A stretch of DNA of 64,000 nt. Origin: Lachnospiraceae bacterium GAM79. GTDB taxonomy: Bacteria > Bacillota > Clostridia > Lachnospirales > Lachnospiraceae. This document shows, piece after piece, positions 26,215 to 35,957 of this stretch. Under the pieces are notes generated by a model that ran no database searches, was not told where the DNA came from, and saw only the letters and a list, made by a program, of their open reading frames with translations. Location: NCBI GenBank assembly GCA_003584705.1, contig AP018536.1, forward strand, positions 2,976,001 through 3,040,000. The letters are read 5' to 3'. Position 1 is the first letter of the stretch; every line of letters starts with the position of its first letter. Position numbers and translations under genes: made by a program.

Positions 26215-26842
26215 TGATATCTGCCAGGGTCGGTACGCAGGCGTACAGACATTTTTTTAATTTTTCATCTGGCTGTGTCTGATCCGGCACCATCACGACC
26301 TTACAGCCGGCGCGGTAAGCACTCATGACTCCGTTGGGAGAATCCTCCACGGCCATGCACTCTTCCGGTGCCAGTCCCAGCTGCCTGCAGGCATAGAGAT
26401 AAATATCCGGGGACGGCTTACCTTCTGCTACCATAGTGGCCGAAATCAGTTTCTCAAAATACGGCCGAAGTCCTGCCATCGCCAGATATTTTTCCGTCCG
26501 CTCCAGATCCGTCGCTGTGGCAACCGCTGCGGTGATATGCCTTTTTTTCAGATCTTCCAGAAGCTCCACGGCACCGGGCTTGCATTTGATGCCATCCCGG
26601 TCCAGTGTTTCTTCCATCATCTCTTTTCGTTTGTCACGCACCACATAATAGTCAAAATCTTCACCGTACCAGTCCTTGAGCTGTCTGGGAGCAAAGGGGC
26701 GTCCCAGGCTGCGCATCGTAAGTGCCTGCTCATCTGTCATGGTATACCCACAGGCTGCCAGTGCCTTCGGCCAGAAAATACGGTAATATTTTTCGGTATC
26801 GATCAGCGTACCGTCCATGTCAAATAAAACTGCCTGAATCAT
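26201..26842 (-). CDS. HAD-superfamily phosphatase (beta-phosphoglucomutase-like)
   Basis: 213-residue HAD hydrolase with a helical cap after motif I. Motif I DMDGTLIDTE is at 8-17, motif II threonine in AAVATATDLER, and motifs III/IV in KPSPDIYLYACRQLG and AVEDSPNGVMSAYRAG. This pattern covers sugar-phosphate phosphatases and beta-phosphoglucomutases; substrate cannot be assigned. It lies 2 bp after the stop of the GLUG-repeat gene and is probably the last gene of that operon. Confidence 0.9.
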   Translation of the reverse strand: MIQAVLFDMDGTLIDTEKYYRIFWPKALAACGYTMTDEQALTMRSLGRPFAPRQLKDWYGEDFDYYVVRDKRKEMMEETLDRDGIKCKPGAVELLEDLKKRHITAAVATATDLERTEKYLAMAGLRPYFEKLISATMVAEGKPSPDIYLYACRQLGLAPEECMAVEDSPNGVMSAYRAGCKVVMVPDQTQPDEKLKKCLYACVPTLADISHLI

Positions 26843-26844
26843 TG

Positions 26845-29800
26845 TTATTCCTCTGCGTCAGCCGTCTGTCCGGCATCTTCTGCTGCATCCGTTTTGCCAC
26901 TCTGGTCCTCGTCAGCTTTTCCGGCTTTCCGGTCACGTTTTACCGCCTTGCGCGTCTTCCGGCGTTTTGCCGCTTTTTTCCCTAACAATACGATCAACAG
27001 GATCACGACTGCACCACCGACGATGCAAAGTACGATCAGCAGTGTATGACTGCCCTCGGCCTCTACCGTGCGGAAGCTGCCGAGCACTTCCATGGTAAAC
27101 TGTCTATAGCTGCCGATCACAGTTGATTCCACTTCCGTGTACTCTCCATCCTGTGCTACCTCTATGACAGTGTTATCCGCATCCTCACAGTAGACACGCA
27201 AGGTTGCTTCTCCGGTATAGTCCGGTGCATCCTCTTCCATGGAATTGGTCATGGATACTGTATAAGTATTTCCCTCTACCTGCAGATGCAATGCTGCATT
27301 GGGATAGAAGTTGCCTTCTGCCATAACCAGTGCCTTATTGTTATCGTTTTTCTCTGCGGAAGCAATGGATGCGGTCCATTCCTCATACTCTGCTTCCAGC
27401 ACTTTATTACCGGTAATATCACTGAAATCATAATCCGGCCATACACCGTAATAGCCATCCTTCTCCGGTACTTCCGGAATCTGGTCTGCCGACAGATAAT
27501 CCCCGTAACCGCATTTATAGGAAGCCACTTCTACACCATCCGCCTGGAAGGTAATGGTAAACTGTGAGAAAGCGTCCGGAACGTCTTTGCTGCAGAATTC
27601 CTGGTAGGACAACGGGGTAGCGCCGCCCTGATAACCAATGCCGTCTACGCCACCGGCTCCGCCTTCCACATAATAGTTGCCATACAGAGTTCCATCATCA
27701 CTGACTTTTCCGGCAATGCTGCCCTGGCCTTCGCCGGACATATCCAGATCATTGTACGCATAGCTGTAGAAAATATCACAGCCTTCTCCGGCAATACCTC
27801 CGATATTATTTTTACCGGTGATCCTGCCCATGCTGTAACAGCTGCGGATCGCATAGCTGGCAGATCCGGCAATTCCTCCCACATAGCTGCCTCCGGTACT
27901 CTCTACGGGTGCATAAGACTCACAGGAAATGACTGCGCCATATTCTGCTTTACCGACCACACCGCCGACATAGTCTTTTTTACCGGTCACGTCTCCAAGG
28001 TTGCGGCTGTCTCTGATGACTGCCTTGACCGTCTGCTCCACATCGAAACTCTCCGTTCCGGTTAAAGTGATATCGTCCTCAGGGTCAAAATCGTATTCCG
28101 TTGCCACCTGTCCAACGATACCGCCCACATTCGTATCGGCTTCCACCGTACCGCGGTTCACACATAAGGTGACCTTTCCCTTCTGGAAGCTGGAAGTATC
28201 ATAGCGCGCTTCTTCGGTTCCTTCCGGTTCTGCGGTGTCATCCTCCGCATCGGGATCTCCGGGGTTCACCTCTTCCTTGCTGGCTGACTCATCCGAAGTA
28301 TCTTCTACAGAAATTCCTTCATACCGGAAGAGATCATCCCGGATTTCGCTGACCAGATTCCTCAGAACTCTGGCCTGATCCATCAGCTCATCCATGTGGG
28401 CACTGGTGCTGTCTGTCCCGGCTTCCAGTACATCCCCCAACTGACCCAACTGGTCAAAAGCCTTGTCGAGCCTGTCATTCAGTGTATCCAGATTATCTTT
28501 GATACCGCCACTGCGATCCGTGGAAGCATTCGTCATGTTATCCAGATGCTTGGTGGCATTCTCTCCGAATTTTTTCAGTGCCGATTTATAGCTCTCCGTA
28601 TCGTCCGGTACGGTGATGGTAATGTTTCCGCCACTGACGTCATGATCGCCATCGCCACCCCAGTTACCATTCCAAATATCATTTCCACTGATGGTAACGT
28701 CATGACTGTTGCCGTTATTCTTGTCATTATCCGCCTGCTTGTTCAGATCGTCATTCAGGACTTTCAGATCGTTGCTGACGCCGTTCAACTCTTGATTGTA
28801 AATATGCCACAGATCATGAGCGGTCCCGGTCAGAGAACTTCCCGCATTGTTGGCATCTTTCAGGTTCGAACTGATACTCTTGGCAATACTGGATGCCTGT
28901 TTGCTATAGCTGCTCACATCTTTCTGGGTGGCATCCAACATATCCAGGAATTTGTCTGTCTCCGTATCCAGTTCCTTCAGCTTGTCACTGAGATACTGGA
29001 TTTCCAGGAACGGCTCCATCTGACCCACGATACCGCCCACATCTTTTCTGCCCTGCACATATCCGGTGTTGGTGCAGTTCTGCAGATAGCCCTGATGCAG
29101 TCTGCCTACGATACCTCCGGTATTGTAGCCTACGTGCTGGTAGCCGATGGCACCGGAATTGGAGCAATAATAAATCTTACCATCCGAAATACCTGCGATA
29201 CCGCCGGTGTCCGTATGAGCTGCCACATTGGAGGTACTGTTGATCTGCTCCAGATTGTCCATGGTGATATCTTCCAGATCATAAGTCACTTCCGTGCTGT
29301 ACGTATTGATATTGCCATTGTTGCTGCAGTTATTCAGAATACCGTGGTTGTTGCCCACAATACCGCCTGCGGAATGATTGCCGATCACATTTCCGGAGGA
29401 TTCACACCGACGGATCTCTCCGCTCTCGGCATTGACTCCGGCAATACCGCCGACATCCGTATCACCGACCACATTTCCGGTAAATTTACAATTTTCAATG
29501 CTGCCATAGTTCACACCGACGATACCGCCGACCTGATCCTGACTTCCAGAGGGAGATACTTCCCCCGTGACCGTAAGGTTGCGGACTTTTGCTCCCTCCT
29601 GCACATAGCGGAACAATCCCACTGCCGAACCGTCTCCGGTCAGTTTCACATTGGAAATAGTAAAACCGCTGCCGTCAAAGATTCCTGCAAACGTAGGAAT
29701 ACTGAGTTCACCTGTCATGCTCAGAACAATGTCGTTCTGCAGCACTACTTTTTTATCTCTGGACCAACTGTCCAGTACACAGTTCTCCACCAGTTTCCGC

Positions 29801-29979
29801 AGATCCTCCTCCGTGCTGATCTCTATGACTGCATAATCCTGCTCCTTTATCGTGCTGCTATAACCGCTGCCGCCTCTGTACTGCTCATAGGTCAAAGTTT
29901 CTGCTGCATAGGCGGTGGCCGGTGTCTGCAGGATCAATGCTGCTCCCAGCAGGAAACATAATAATCTCTTACTGTTCAT
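26845..29979 (-). CDS. Large GLUG-repeat surface protein with coiled coil and C-terminal anchor
   Basis: 1044 residues. Signal peptide MNSKRLLCFLLGAALILQTPATAYA is followed by glycine-rich GLUG-type repeats (about 75-340, units such as GGIVGVNYGSIENC and GGIAGVNAESGEIRRC), an alpha-helical/coiled-coil stretch (about 355-590), an acidic linker, more GLUG units (about 630-790), a small InlB-like sheet domain (FQADGVEVASYKCGYGDYL), then a membrane helix (about 980-1000) with a basic tail. The start is ATG 29979, overlapping the upstream permease gene by 11 bp, so translation is coupled. GLUG repeats are known from adhesins and protease-like surface proteins; a role as extracellular partner of the MMPL permease is inferred. 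Confidence 0.8.
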   Translation of the reverse strand: MNSKRLLCFLLGAALILQTPATAYAAETLTYEQYRGGSGYSSTIKEQDYAVIEISTEEDLRKLVENCVLDSWSRDKKVVLQNDIVLSMTGELSIPTFAGIFDGSGFTISNVKLTGDGSAVGLFRYVQEGAKVRNLTVTGEVSPSGSQDQVGGIVGVNYGSIENCKFTGNVVGDTDVGGIAGVNAESGEIRRCESSGNVIGNHSAGGIVGNNHGILNNCSNNGNINTYSTEVTYDLEDITMDNLEQINSTSNVAAHTDTGGIAGISDGKIYYCSNSGAIGYQHVGYNTGGIVGRLHQGYLQNCTNTGYVQGRKDVGGIVGQMEPFLEIQYLSDKLKELDTETDKFLDMLDATQKDVSSYSKQASSIAKSISSNLKDANNAGSSLTGTAHDLWHIYNQELNGVSNDLKVLNDDLNKQADNDKNNGNSHDVTISGNDIWNGNWGGDGDHDVSGGNITITVPDDTESYKSALKKFGENATKHLDNMTNASTDRSGGIKDNLDTLNDRLDKAFDQLGQLGDVLEAGTDSTSAHMDELMDQARVLRNLVSEIRDDLFRYEGISVEDTSDESASKEEVNPGDPDAEDDTAEPEGTEEARYDTSSFQKGKVTLCVNRGTVEADTNVGGIVGQVATEYDFDPEDDITLTGTESFDVEQTVKAVIRDSRNLGDVTGKKDYVGGVVGKAEYGAVISCESYAPVESTGGSYVGGIAGSASYAIRSCYSMGRITGKNNIGGIAGEGCDIFYSYAYNDLDMSGEGQGSIAGKVSDDGTLYGNYYVEGGAGGVDGIGYQGGATPLSYQEFCSKDVPDAFSQFTITFQADGVEVASYKCGYGDYLSADQIPEVPEKDGYYGVWPDYDFSDITGNKVLEAEYEEWTASIASAEKNDNNKALVMAEGNFYPNAALHLQVEGNTYTVSMTNSMEEDAPDYTGEATLRVYCEDADNTVIEVAQDGEYTEVESTVIGSYRQFTMEVLGSFRTVEAEGSHTLLIVLCIVGGAVVILLIVLLGKKAAKRRKTRKAVKRDRKAGKADEDQSGKTDAAEDAGQTADAEE

Positions 29980-32581
29980 CTTCTGTTCCCTCGCTTTCTG
30001 CTGTTTTTTCTTTATCCGAAGCTTTCTTATCCGCAGCTTCTGTATCTGCTCCGGTTGCTTTCTGTCCGGCTGTCTCATCCTCCGGCAGCTCCTGGGCTTC
30101 CAGTCTGGGATAGTTTTCTTCCGGGGCATCGTCCCGCTCCTCCATCGTCACGGTATCCTTGGGACGCACCACCGCACCCATCTCACCATCAATGACACCG
30201 ATGAAATCACCCTCCAACACACCATTGACATAACCCTTGATGTGACCGTTCATACGGATTCTTCCGGCGGAGGGCAAGGGCTTTGCCAGATCCCGTTTCA
30301 GTGTAAATGCTGTCTTCTGAATAATGATATCTCCGATCAGCAGTGTCTGCGGCAATGCCAGCAGTACCAACAAAATAGATGTCAGAGTACCACGACCAAG
30401 AGCCAGTCCGATGGCCGCTACCGCTGCATTGGAAGATACATAGCTGATAATAAATCCCGCAGATACCAGCATGGATCCGCTGGTAACAATGGTAGGGAAC
30501 GCCTGGTTCAGTGCTTCGATGGCGGCTTCCTTGATCGGCATATAGGTCTTCAGATCCATGTAACGGCTGGTGATAACGATAGCGTAGTCGATCGTTGCAC
30601 CCATCTGGATCGCAGATACTACCAGATATCCCAGGAAATATACATTTTCATTCAACAGATACGGCAATGAGAAGTTCATCCAGATACTACCCTGAATCGT
30701 TACAACCAACAGTACCGGCAGACCGGCGGACTGGAAGGTGAACAGCAGGATGATCATAACGAACAATGCTGTCAGCACCGTGATGATCGTATTATCCGTT
30801 GCGAAGGAATCGCCCAGATCCTTATCACTGGTGGCGTTACCGACTAGCAGAATGTCATCTATATTATAGAACTTTGCCACGGTATTACGGATCTGATCCA
30901 GTGCTGCTGTGGTCTCTTCTCCCTCATAAGGAACATTCAATTCCAGAACAAATCGGGAATTGTCTTCGCCCAGCAGCTGATCTTTCGCAATACAGATCTG
31001 GGAATAAGCATCCGTCAGAGTTTCTTCCAGATCATCGTCCAGTGTGATGTTGCCGCTTTCTTTCTGATCATAAATGAACAGGAACATATCAATAAACGGA
31101 ACTTCGTATTCACTGACGCCACTGACCAGCGCACCATAATCGCTCTGATCCAGTGCATATGCCGAATACAACATATCCGCCACTTCAATATCCAGATCGA
31201 TCAGTTCCGCAAACTGCCTGGGGGTCAGCTTATCCGTCAGCATATAGCCGTCCATGGCCTCGATATTGCCAAGTCCCTGACAGGATTTCACCACATCCAG
31301 CTTTTCCAGAGCTTTCAGTGTCTGTGCCTCTTTTTCATAATCACCGTTCGGCACAATGACCGCCAGCTGGTTCACCATGCCGAATTCCTTATTTACCATG
31401 CTGACGGAGAATTTATTATCACTCATAGTACTGGATTCCAGAGTGTTGGTATCGTACACGTAGTTTGCCTTATTGGACAGGAAAAATGCTATAATAACAC
31501 CTACGATCAGAATAGGCGGTATAATGTAGCGGGTAGCCACACAAAACTTACCGACTGCTGTGATCTTCGGAACGAAGCTCTTGTGATGGGTGTTGTCGAT
31601 GGCCTTGGAAAAGGTCAACAACAGTCCGGGCATCAGGAAGAATACGGCCACCATACTGAAAATAATGGATTTTGCCAGAATGATACCCATATCATAACCA
31701 ATTCTAAACTGCATGAACATCATGGCTACCATACCGGAGATGGTGGTCAGGGAACTGGAGGAAATCTCCGGGATTGCCTTACTCAAAGCAACAATCACAG
31801 CCTCTCTGGCATCCTTGTCCTCATGTTCTTCCATAAAACGGTGGGCCAGAATGATGGCATAGTCTACCGCCAGACCTAACTGCAGTACCACCGCGATGGA
31901 GTTCGTAACAAAACTGATGGTTCCGAACCAGTAGTTCGTACCTTTGTTCAAAATAGCTGCCACAATAAATGTAGTCAGATAAACCGGGATTTCCGCATAA
32001 GTCGTAGAGGTAAATAACAATACGGCTACGATAACCACTGCTGCCAACAACAGAATGACGATCATATCATTATTCAAGTCATCCGCGTCACGCTCTTCCT
32101 GACCGATATCGGAAGAATAGTAAACATCATAATCGGACAATGCATCCAATACTTCATCCAGATGCTGCTGTGTAGCTTCCGTGTCTGCTTCCTCATCAAA
32201 AGTGACAGACAATAAAGCCTCCATGTCATGATAATGATCCTCGGTGTCATCGAAATCCAACATGCTGACACCGTCCATCTCCTCCACCTGATCTGCCAGT
32301 TTCTGTGCCTCGTCAAACGTCACGTTACAGATCAGGATCCGGGCGGAGCCATACGTGGTAAATTCCGAATCCATCAGATCCAGTCCCCTTCTGGTCTCTG
32401 TTGTGTCCGGCAAATAAGTGGTCAGATCGTTATTAACCTTGACTCTGTTCATGGATAATACGCAAAATATGCATAAAACAATAAAGATCAGATAAAATCC
32501 TTTTCGTTTGTCTACAATGAGCGTGGCAAGTTTCATCATAAAGGAATTATCTTTTTTGTCTTTTTCTGCGTTGTCTGCCAT
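29969..32581 (-). CDS. MMPL/RND-family permease
   Basis: 870 residues with the RND layout: helix 1 (about 28-46), a first extracytoplasmic domain, helices 2-6 (about 180-350, including ILAHRFMEEHEDKDAREAVIVAL), a second domain, and helices 8-12 (about 590-750, with ATIDYAIVITSRYMDLKTYMP). The C-terminal cytoplasmic tail is acidic and Lys/Glu-rich. Members export lipids, drugs or lipopeptides by proton motive force. It heads an operon with the GLUG protein, and a TetR gene is divergent, suggesting induction by a small ligand. Confidence 0.9.
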   Translation of the reverse strand: MADNAEKDKKDNSFMMKLATLIVDKRKGFYLIFIVLCIFCVLSMNRVKVNNDLTTYLPDTTETRRGLDLMDSEFTTYGSARILICNVTFDEAQKLADQVEEMDGVSMLDFDDTEDHYHDMEALLSVTFDEEADTEATQQHLDEVLDALSDYDVYYSSDIGQEERDADDLNNDMIVILLLAAVVIVAVLLFTSTTYAEIPVYLTTFIVAAILNKGTNYWFGTISFVTNSIAVVLQLGLAVDYAIILAHRFMEEHEDKDAREAVIVALSKAIPEISSSSLTTISGMVAMMFMQFRIGYDMGIILAKSIIFSMVAVFFLMPGLLLTFSKAIDNTHHKSFVPKITAVGKFCVATRYIIPPILIVGVIIAFFLSNKANYVYDTNTLESSTMSDNKFSVSMVNKEFGMVNQLAVIVPNGDYEKEAQTLKALEKLDVVKSCQGLGNIEAMDGYMLTDKLTPRQFAELIDLDIEVADMLYSAYALDQSDYGALVSGVSEYEVPFIDMFLFIYDQKESGNITLDDDLEETLTDAYSQICIAKDQLLGEDNSRFVLELNVPYEGEETTAALDQIRNTVAKFYNIDDILLVGNATSDKDLGDSFATDNTIITVLTALFVMIILLFTFQSAGLPVLLVVTIQGSIWMNFSLPYLLNENVYFLGYLVVSAIQMGATIDYAIVITSRYMDLKTYMPIKEAAIEALNQAFPTIVTSGSMLVSAGFIISYVSSNAAVAAIGLALGRGTLTSILLVLLALPQTLLIGDIIIQKTAFTLKRDLAKPLPSAGRIRMNGHIKGYVNGVLEGDFIGVIDGEMGAVVRPKDTVTMEERDDAPEENYPRLEAQELPEDETAGQKATGADTEAADKKASDKEKTAESEGTEDEQ

Positions 32582-32643
32582 AGTTCCCTCCTGCTTTTTC
32601 TCTCTTTGTACCCTTGTTTATGTATTTGATTTTATACACCTCT

Positions 32644-32672
32644 AGTTTAAAATGTTTTTGAACATCTGTAAA
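32644..32672 (-). promoter_or_regulatory. Promoter of the MMPL operon with a candidate TetR operator
   Basis: On the minus strand TTTACA (32672-32667), 17-bp spacer, TAAACT (32649-32644). The spacer contains the dyad ATGTT-N4-AACAT (32652-32665). Its half-sites AAAATGT and GAACATC recur in reversed order at 32804-32820 near the TetR gene, as expected of a shared regulator. Confidence 0.5.
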
Positions 32673-32905
32673 GACTTACTACAAAGATGAGAAATTGTAT
32701 TAATGTCATTTAATGAACTTGTGTTGATTTTCTGCCACATGCAAAATATAATAATGGGGAAGAAAAAGCAAGCTACAGATTTTTTGTGATTGTTTATTTT
32801 TAGACATTTTCGCGATGTTCGTCTATTATTTTAGAAAAAATTCAGATTTGTATTACATATAGGAAATGATTTCTTCTTTTCCCGGAAAGGCTGGTGGATT
32901 GTCTT

Positions 32906-33475
32906 ATGGAAAAAATGGATCGCCGTGTGCGCAAGACAAGAGCTCTCTTATTACAGGGGCTGGTAAAAATGTTAGAAACCCATGATATTCAGGATATCTC
33001 CGTCAAGGAGCTGACTGAACTGGTGGATATCAACCGCGGAACCTTTTATCTGCATTATGATGATATCTACGATATGCTCCATAAAATCGAGGATGAAATG
33101 TTCCTGGAATTTAATGAAATCATGGAGCAGAAACCGGTCGTTACCAATTCTCTGGCCTCTCAGGGGCCGTTGTTGGAATTCTTCCATTTTCTGGACCGAA
33201 ACAGGGATCTGGCCAAGGTCATGATCGGCCCTCATGGGGATCTGGCTTTCGTCAATCGTCTGAAAGATCAGATTGAAAAGCGCACCCTCCAGGTTCTGGA
33301 AAGTGCGCAATCCGATGCCAACTATAAATATCTCTGCTCCTTCATCATCACCGGCTGTGTCGGTGTCGTAGAGACCTGGCTGAAAGAATCCAATCCCCAG
33401 TCTCCGGAAGAAATGGCAGAAATTCTGGGAACCATGCTCTTACGTCAGCTTAATTTTGCTCCGGAACCTGCATAG
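32906..33475 (+). CDS. TetR/AcrR-family regulator of the MMPL operon
   Basis: 189 residues from the ATG at 32906. A GTG four codons upstream (32894) is possible but sits only 3 bp from AAAGG, whereas GGTGG lies 8 bp before the ATG. The N-terminal helix-turn-helix is KALLLQGL-type with SVKELTELVDINRGTFYLHYDDIYDMLHKIEDEM (about 35-68); the C-terminal half matches the TetR_C_8-like domain (LLEFFHFLDRNRDLAKVMIGPHGDLAF). It is divergent from the MMPL permease, so local repression is likely. Its 3' end overlaps the convergent lipoprotein gene by 26 bp. Confidence 0.88.
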   Translation: MEKMDRRVRKTRALLLQGLVKMLETHDIQDISVKELTELVDINRGTFYLHYDDIYDMLHKIEDEMFLEFNEIMEQKPVVTNSLASQGPLLEFFHFLDRNRDLAKVMIGPHGDLAFVNRLKDQIEKRTLQVLESAQSDANYKYLCSFIITGCVGVVETWLKESNPQSPEEMAEILGTMLLRQLNFAPEPA

Positions 33476-34148
33476 GCTGTGTCGACTCCGGCACGCCTAC
33501 GCTCAATGAAGTCACTGTCTCACCATCCAGGAAGAAGGATACGGTATCGCCTACCTGAAGTTCATCCAGAGTGGCATCTTCTCCGTCAATCGTAATGATC
33601 GTATCGTCATTGACTGTGATAGTCATAGTATCTCCGCTGAGAGTTAAGGTCATCTCATCTAGCATGTCTTTCTCAGGTTTCTGACCGTTCGGTGTTTCTC
33701 CGTTGGGGGCGCTGCCATTGCCATCAGAAGTCTGGCCGTTCGGCTTTTCTCCGCTGGGAGCTTCGCCGGTAGGGGCTTCACCATTGGGCGCGCCACCGTT
33801 GCCGTCAGGAGCCTGGCCATCCGGCTTTTCTCCGCTGGGTGCCTCACCAACAGGTGCTTCACCCTCCGGAGCTTCCGGCTTCTCTGCCAGTGCGATGGAG
33901 ATCACATTGCCGTCAATCGCTGTAATCTGACCAAGATAAGATTCTACCTTCTCTTCACTGCTCTCTACAGTATTCTGCTCCGTCGTACTCTCCGATGCGA
34001 TCGTCTCTTTATTTTCCGATGCTTCCGTGCTTGCTGCACTCGCAGTGGTTGATCCGCCACAGGCTGTAAATCCTGTCATCACCATAGCAGCTGTCAACAC
34101 TGCACACATTACCTTTGTATTCACCTGGGGTAAATTCCATCTTCTCAT
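33450..34148 (-). CDS. Putative lipoprotein with Pro/Gly/Glu-rich tandem repeats
   Basis: 232 residues. A hydrophobic N-terminus (about 12-28) ends in GFTAC, a lipobox with Cys30. A Ser/Thr/Glu-rich spacer and the segment YLGQITAIDGNVISIALAEKPEAP follow, then two copies of a 27-residue unit beginning EAPSGEKP and containing DGNG and APNGE (about 103-160). A C-terminal domain (MTLTLSGDTMTITVNDDTIIT...GDTVSFFLDGETVTSL) reads as a small beta sandwich/DUF5666-like fold. Probably anchored outside the membrane, with the repeats spanning the wall. Function unknown. Confidence 0.7.
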   Translation of the reverse strand: MRRWNLPQVNTKVMCAVLTAAMVMTGFTACGGSTTASAASTEASENKETIASESTTEQNTVESSEEKVESYLGQITAIDGNVISIALAEKPEAPEGEAPVGEAPSGEKPDGQAPDGNGGAPNGEAPTGEAPSGEKPNGQTSDGNGSAPNGETPNGQKPEKDMLDEMTLTLSGDTMTITVNDDTIITIDGEDATLDELQVGDTVSFFLDGETVTSLSVGVPESTQPMQVPEQN

Positions 34149-34315
34149 ATTCTCATTCCTCCTGTTCCATTAAAAATCTTGTGAACATTTCTTTCCCCTT
34201 ATCTGCCTCTTATGATAAAGGACATCTGCGAAGGAATTGTGAGAAAAATGTGGTGATTCTGTGAACTTTTCACGCATGACACATTTGTCATATGTACAGT
34301 GTTGGCAGTGTCAGA

Positions 34316-34798
34316 TCATGTGTCGATTTTGCTGTTTTGTTGTAAATATTCAAGGAACGCGGTACAGCCTTCCAGAACGTCATCGTAGGTCGTCCCAAAC
34401 TCTCCCGTGTACCATGGATCCGAAATATCCCGTTCCGATCCCGCATAGGAAAGTAGCTTCGCTACTTTCCCCTCCGGATCTCCCCCGAATATCCGCAGCA
34501 TGTTGCGGATATTCGCACCATCCATACCAATCAGATAATCATATTCCGCATAATCCGCTCTCGTCACCTGTCTGGCCCGCTTCCCCTCACAGGAGATCCC
34601 ATGCCTCGCCAGCTCCGCCTTCGCCGGCGGATACACCGGATTCCCGATGCCGTTCCAGATTTCCTCTGTGCTGGTGGCCGCGGAGGCGATCTGGAAGCGG
34701 GCGGTGAGTCCGGCATCGGATACTAATTTTTTCATTACGAATTCCGCCATGGGGGAACGACAGATGTTGCCATGGCAGATGAAAAGGACTTTTATCAT
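34316..34798 (-). CDS. Low-molecular-weight protein-tyrosine phosphatase
   Basis: 160-residue cysteine phosphatase. The CX5R loop CHGNICRS (C8 to R14) opens the protein and the general-acid aspartate is in ISDPWYTG near residue 127. Length is normal. Targets in Firmicutes include BY-kinases of capsule synthesis or stress proteins; no kinase or capsule gene is adjacent. It marks the left edge of the AT-rich island. Confidence 0.93.
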   Translation of the reverse strand: MIKVLFICHGNICRSPMAEFVMKKLVSDAGLTARFQIASAATSTEEIWNGIGNPVYPPAKAELARHGISCEGKRARQVTRADYAEYDYLIGMDGANIRNMLRIFGGDPEGKVAKLLSYAGSERDISDPWYTGEFGTTYDDVLEGCTAFLEYLQQNSKIDT

Positions 34799-34953
34799 AG
34801 TTATTGTTTACTCCTTTTTGTCCGGAAACACCCTGTTTTGCGAGGTTTTCTGGGGTTATGGTAAAATGCTGTGAAATTACAGATTGTGGCAAATCAGGGC
34901 AGAACTTAGCAAGTTGTTACTACCTGTTAGTAGTAAAATGAAAAAGATTACTA

Positions 34954-35880
34954 CTAAGGATTTTGTTTTTTATTCCTATATAATCGTACCAAAAACAAAA
35001 TATTAGCCGCAGCCAAATGCAATGCATAATCGGTGTATTCGTCTGATATAGTAATAATCTGATTTCCTTGTCCATGTCCAGCTACTTTATTTCTTACAAC
35101 AGGTAATCCTGTTTCCAATGTTGTTCGTATACTTGTCAAATGCGCATTCATATAGCTTGGATAAAAACCATTGTTTTCTAAAATTGCAATTAGTTTCTGT
35201 GCCGTATCCTTGTTTTTATCATATACATATCCCTGTTTATCACAAATGATTTTCATTGTGCTTTCAAAAGCTTTCTCTGCCTCTAATATTGCATTTTTAT
35301 TATCACCTTTTCGTCTTTTTTCATAAGCATTTCTTATCTCATCTTCAGCGCCTTCGAAGCCTTCTTCGAGCAATAATTTTAAAGCTGGTTTTACAGCTGT
35401 TTTATGCAAAAAAGTACTATCAATAGTAATAATCTGTGAATTGACAAACTCATATCCCAAATTATGCTGTTTAAATCGATAATTCAACTCAACGATTGCA
35501 TCATTTATTGCGCCATCTGCATCATAATCATATTTGTATTTTGGTTTTATAGTACGTAGCTTTTTATCAATCAAGTAAAAGAAATAATCTATTGCATCCA
35601 AAAAGTCAATATCATCACAATCTTTAAAATATTCTTCTATACTGGATTTTCCATAACCCTTTTGCAGTTTACCATATCCCATGCCCTTCAATCCCTTTTC
35701 TCTGCAAAAATTTTCCTCGAAAATATCCCACAAATTTTCATCATATGTTGAATATGGCTCTAAAACATCTTCTAAAATATAAAAAACCTGATTTCTAAAA
35801 GCTGATGGAAAACTATTATATATAAATACTTCCGGTTCTCCGTCTGCATTCTTAATTCTCTTTGATAATAATTCGTACAT
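34954..35880 (-). CDS. AbiJ-NTD4-like putative defence protein
   Basis: 308 residues, AT-rich codons. The N-terminal part (about 1-130) begins MYELLSKRIKNADGEPEVFIYNSFPSAFRNQVFYIL and resembles the AbiJ N-terminal domain 4 of abortive-infection proteins. The C-terminal half (about 185-300: YEKRRKGDNKNAILEAEKAFESTMKIICD...TTLETGLPVVRNKVAGHGQG) resembles the HEPN-like domain often paired with it, with an R-N-K-V-A-G-H-G stretch that could be an RX4-6H RNase-type motif. This is the layout of the STM4504/CBY_0614 family. A defence role is inferred from fold and neighbours. Confidence 0.6.
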   Translation of the reverse strand: MYELLSKRIKNADGEPEVFIYNSFPSAFRNQVFYILEDVLEPYSTYDENLWDIFEENFCREKGLKGMGYGKLQKGYGKSSIEEYFKDCDDIDFLDAIDYFFYLIDKKLRTIKPKYKYDYDADGAINDAIVELNYRFKQHNLGYEFVNSQIITIDSTFLHKTAVKPALKLLLEEGFEGAEDEIRNAYEKRRKGDNKNAILEAEKAFESTMKIICDKQGYVYDKNKDTAQKLIAILENNGFYPSYMNAHLTSIRTTLETGLPVVRNKVAGHGQGNQIITISDEYTDYALHLAAANILFLVRLYRNKKQNP

Positions 35881-35957
35881 ACCTTCTCCTTTCTTATATT
35901 CCAGAGTGCCTCATAAATGCTAATATCAATTAATACGCTCTTGCCTATTAGTAAAAA

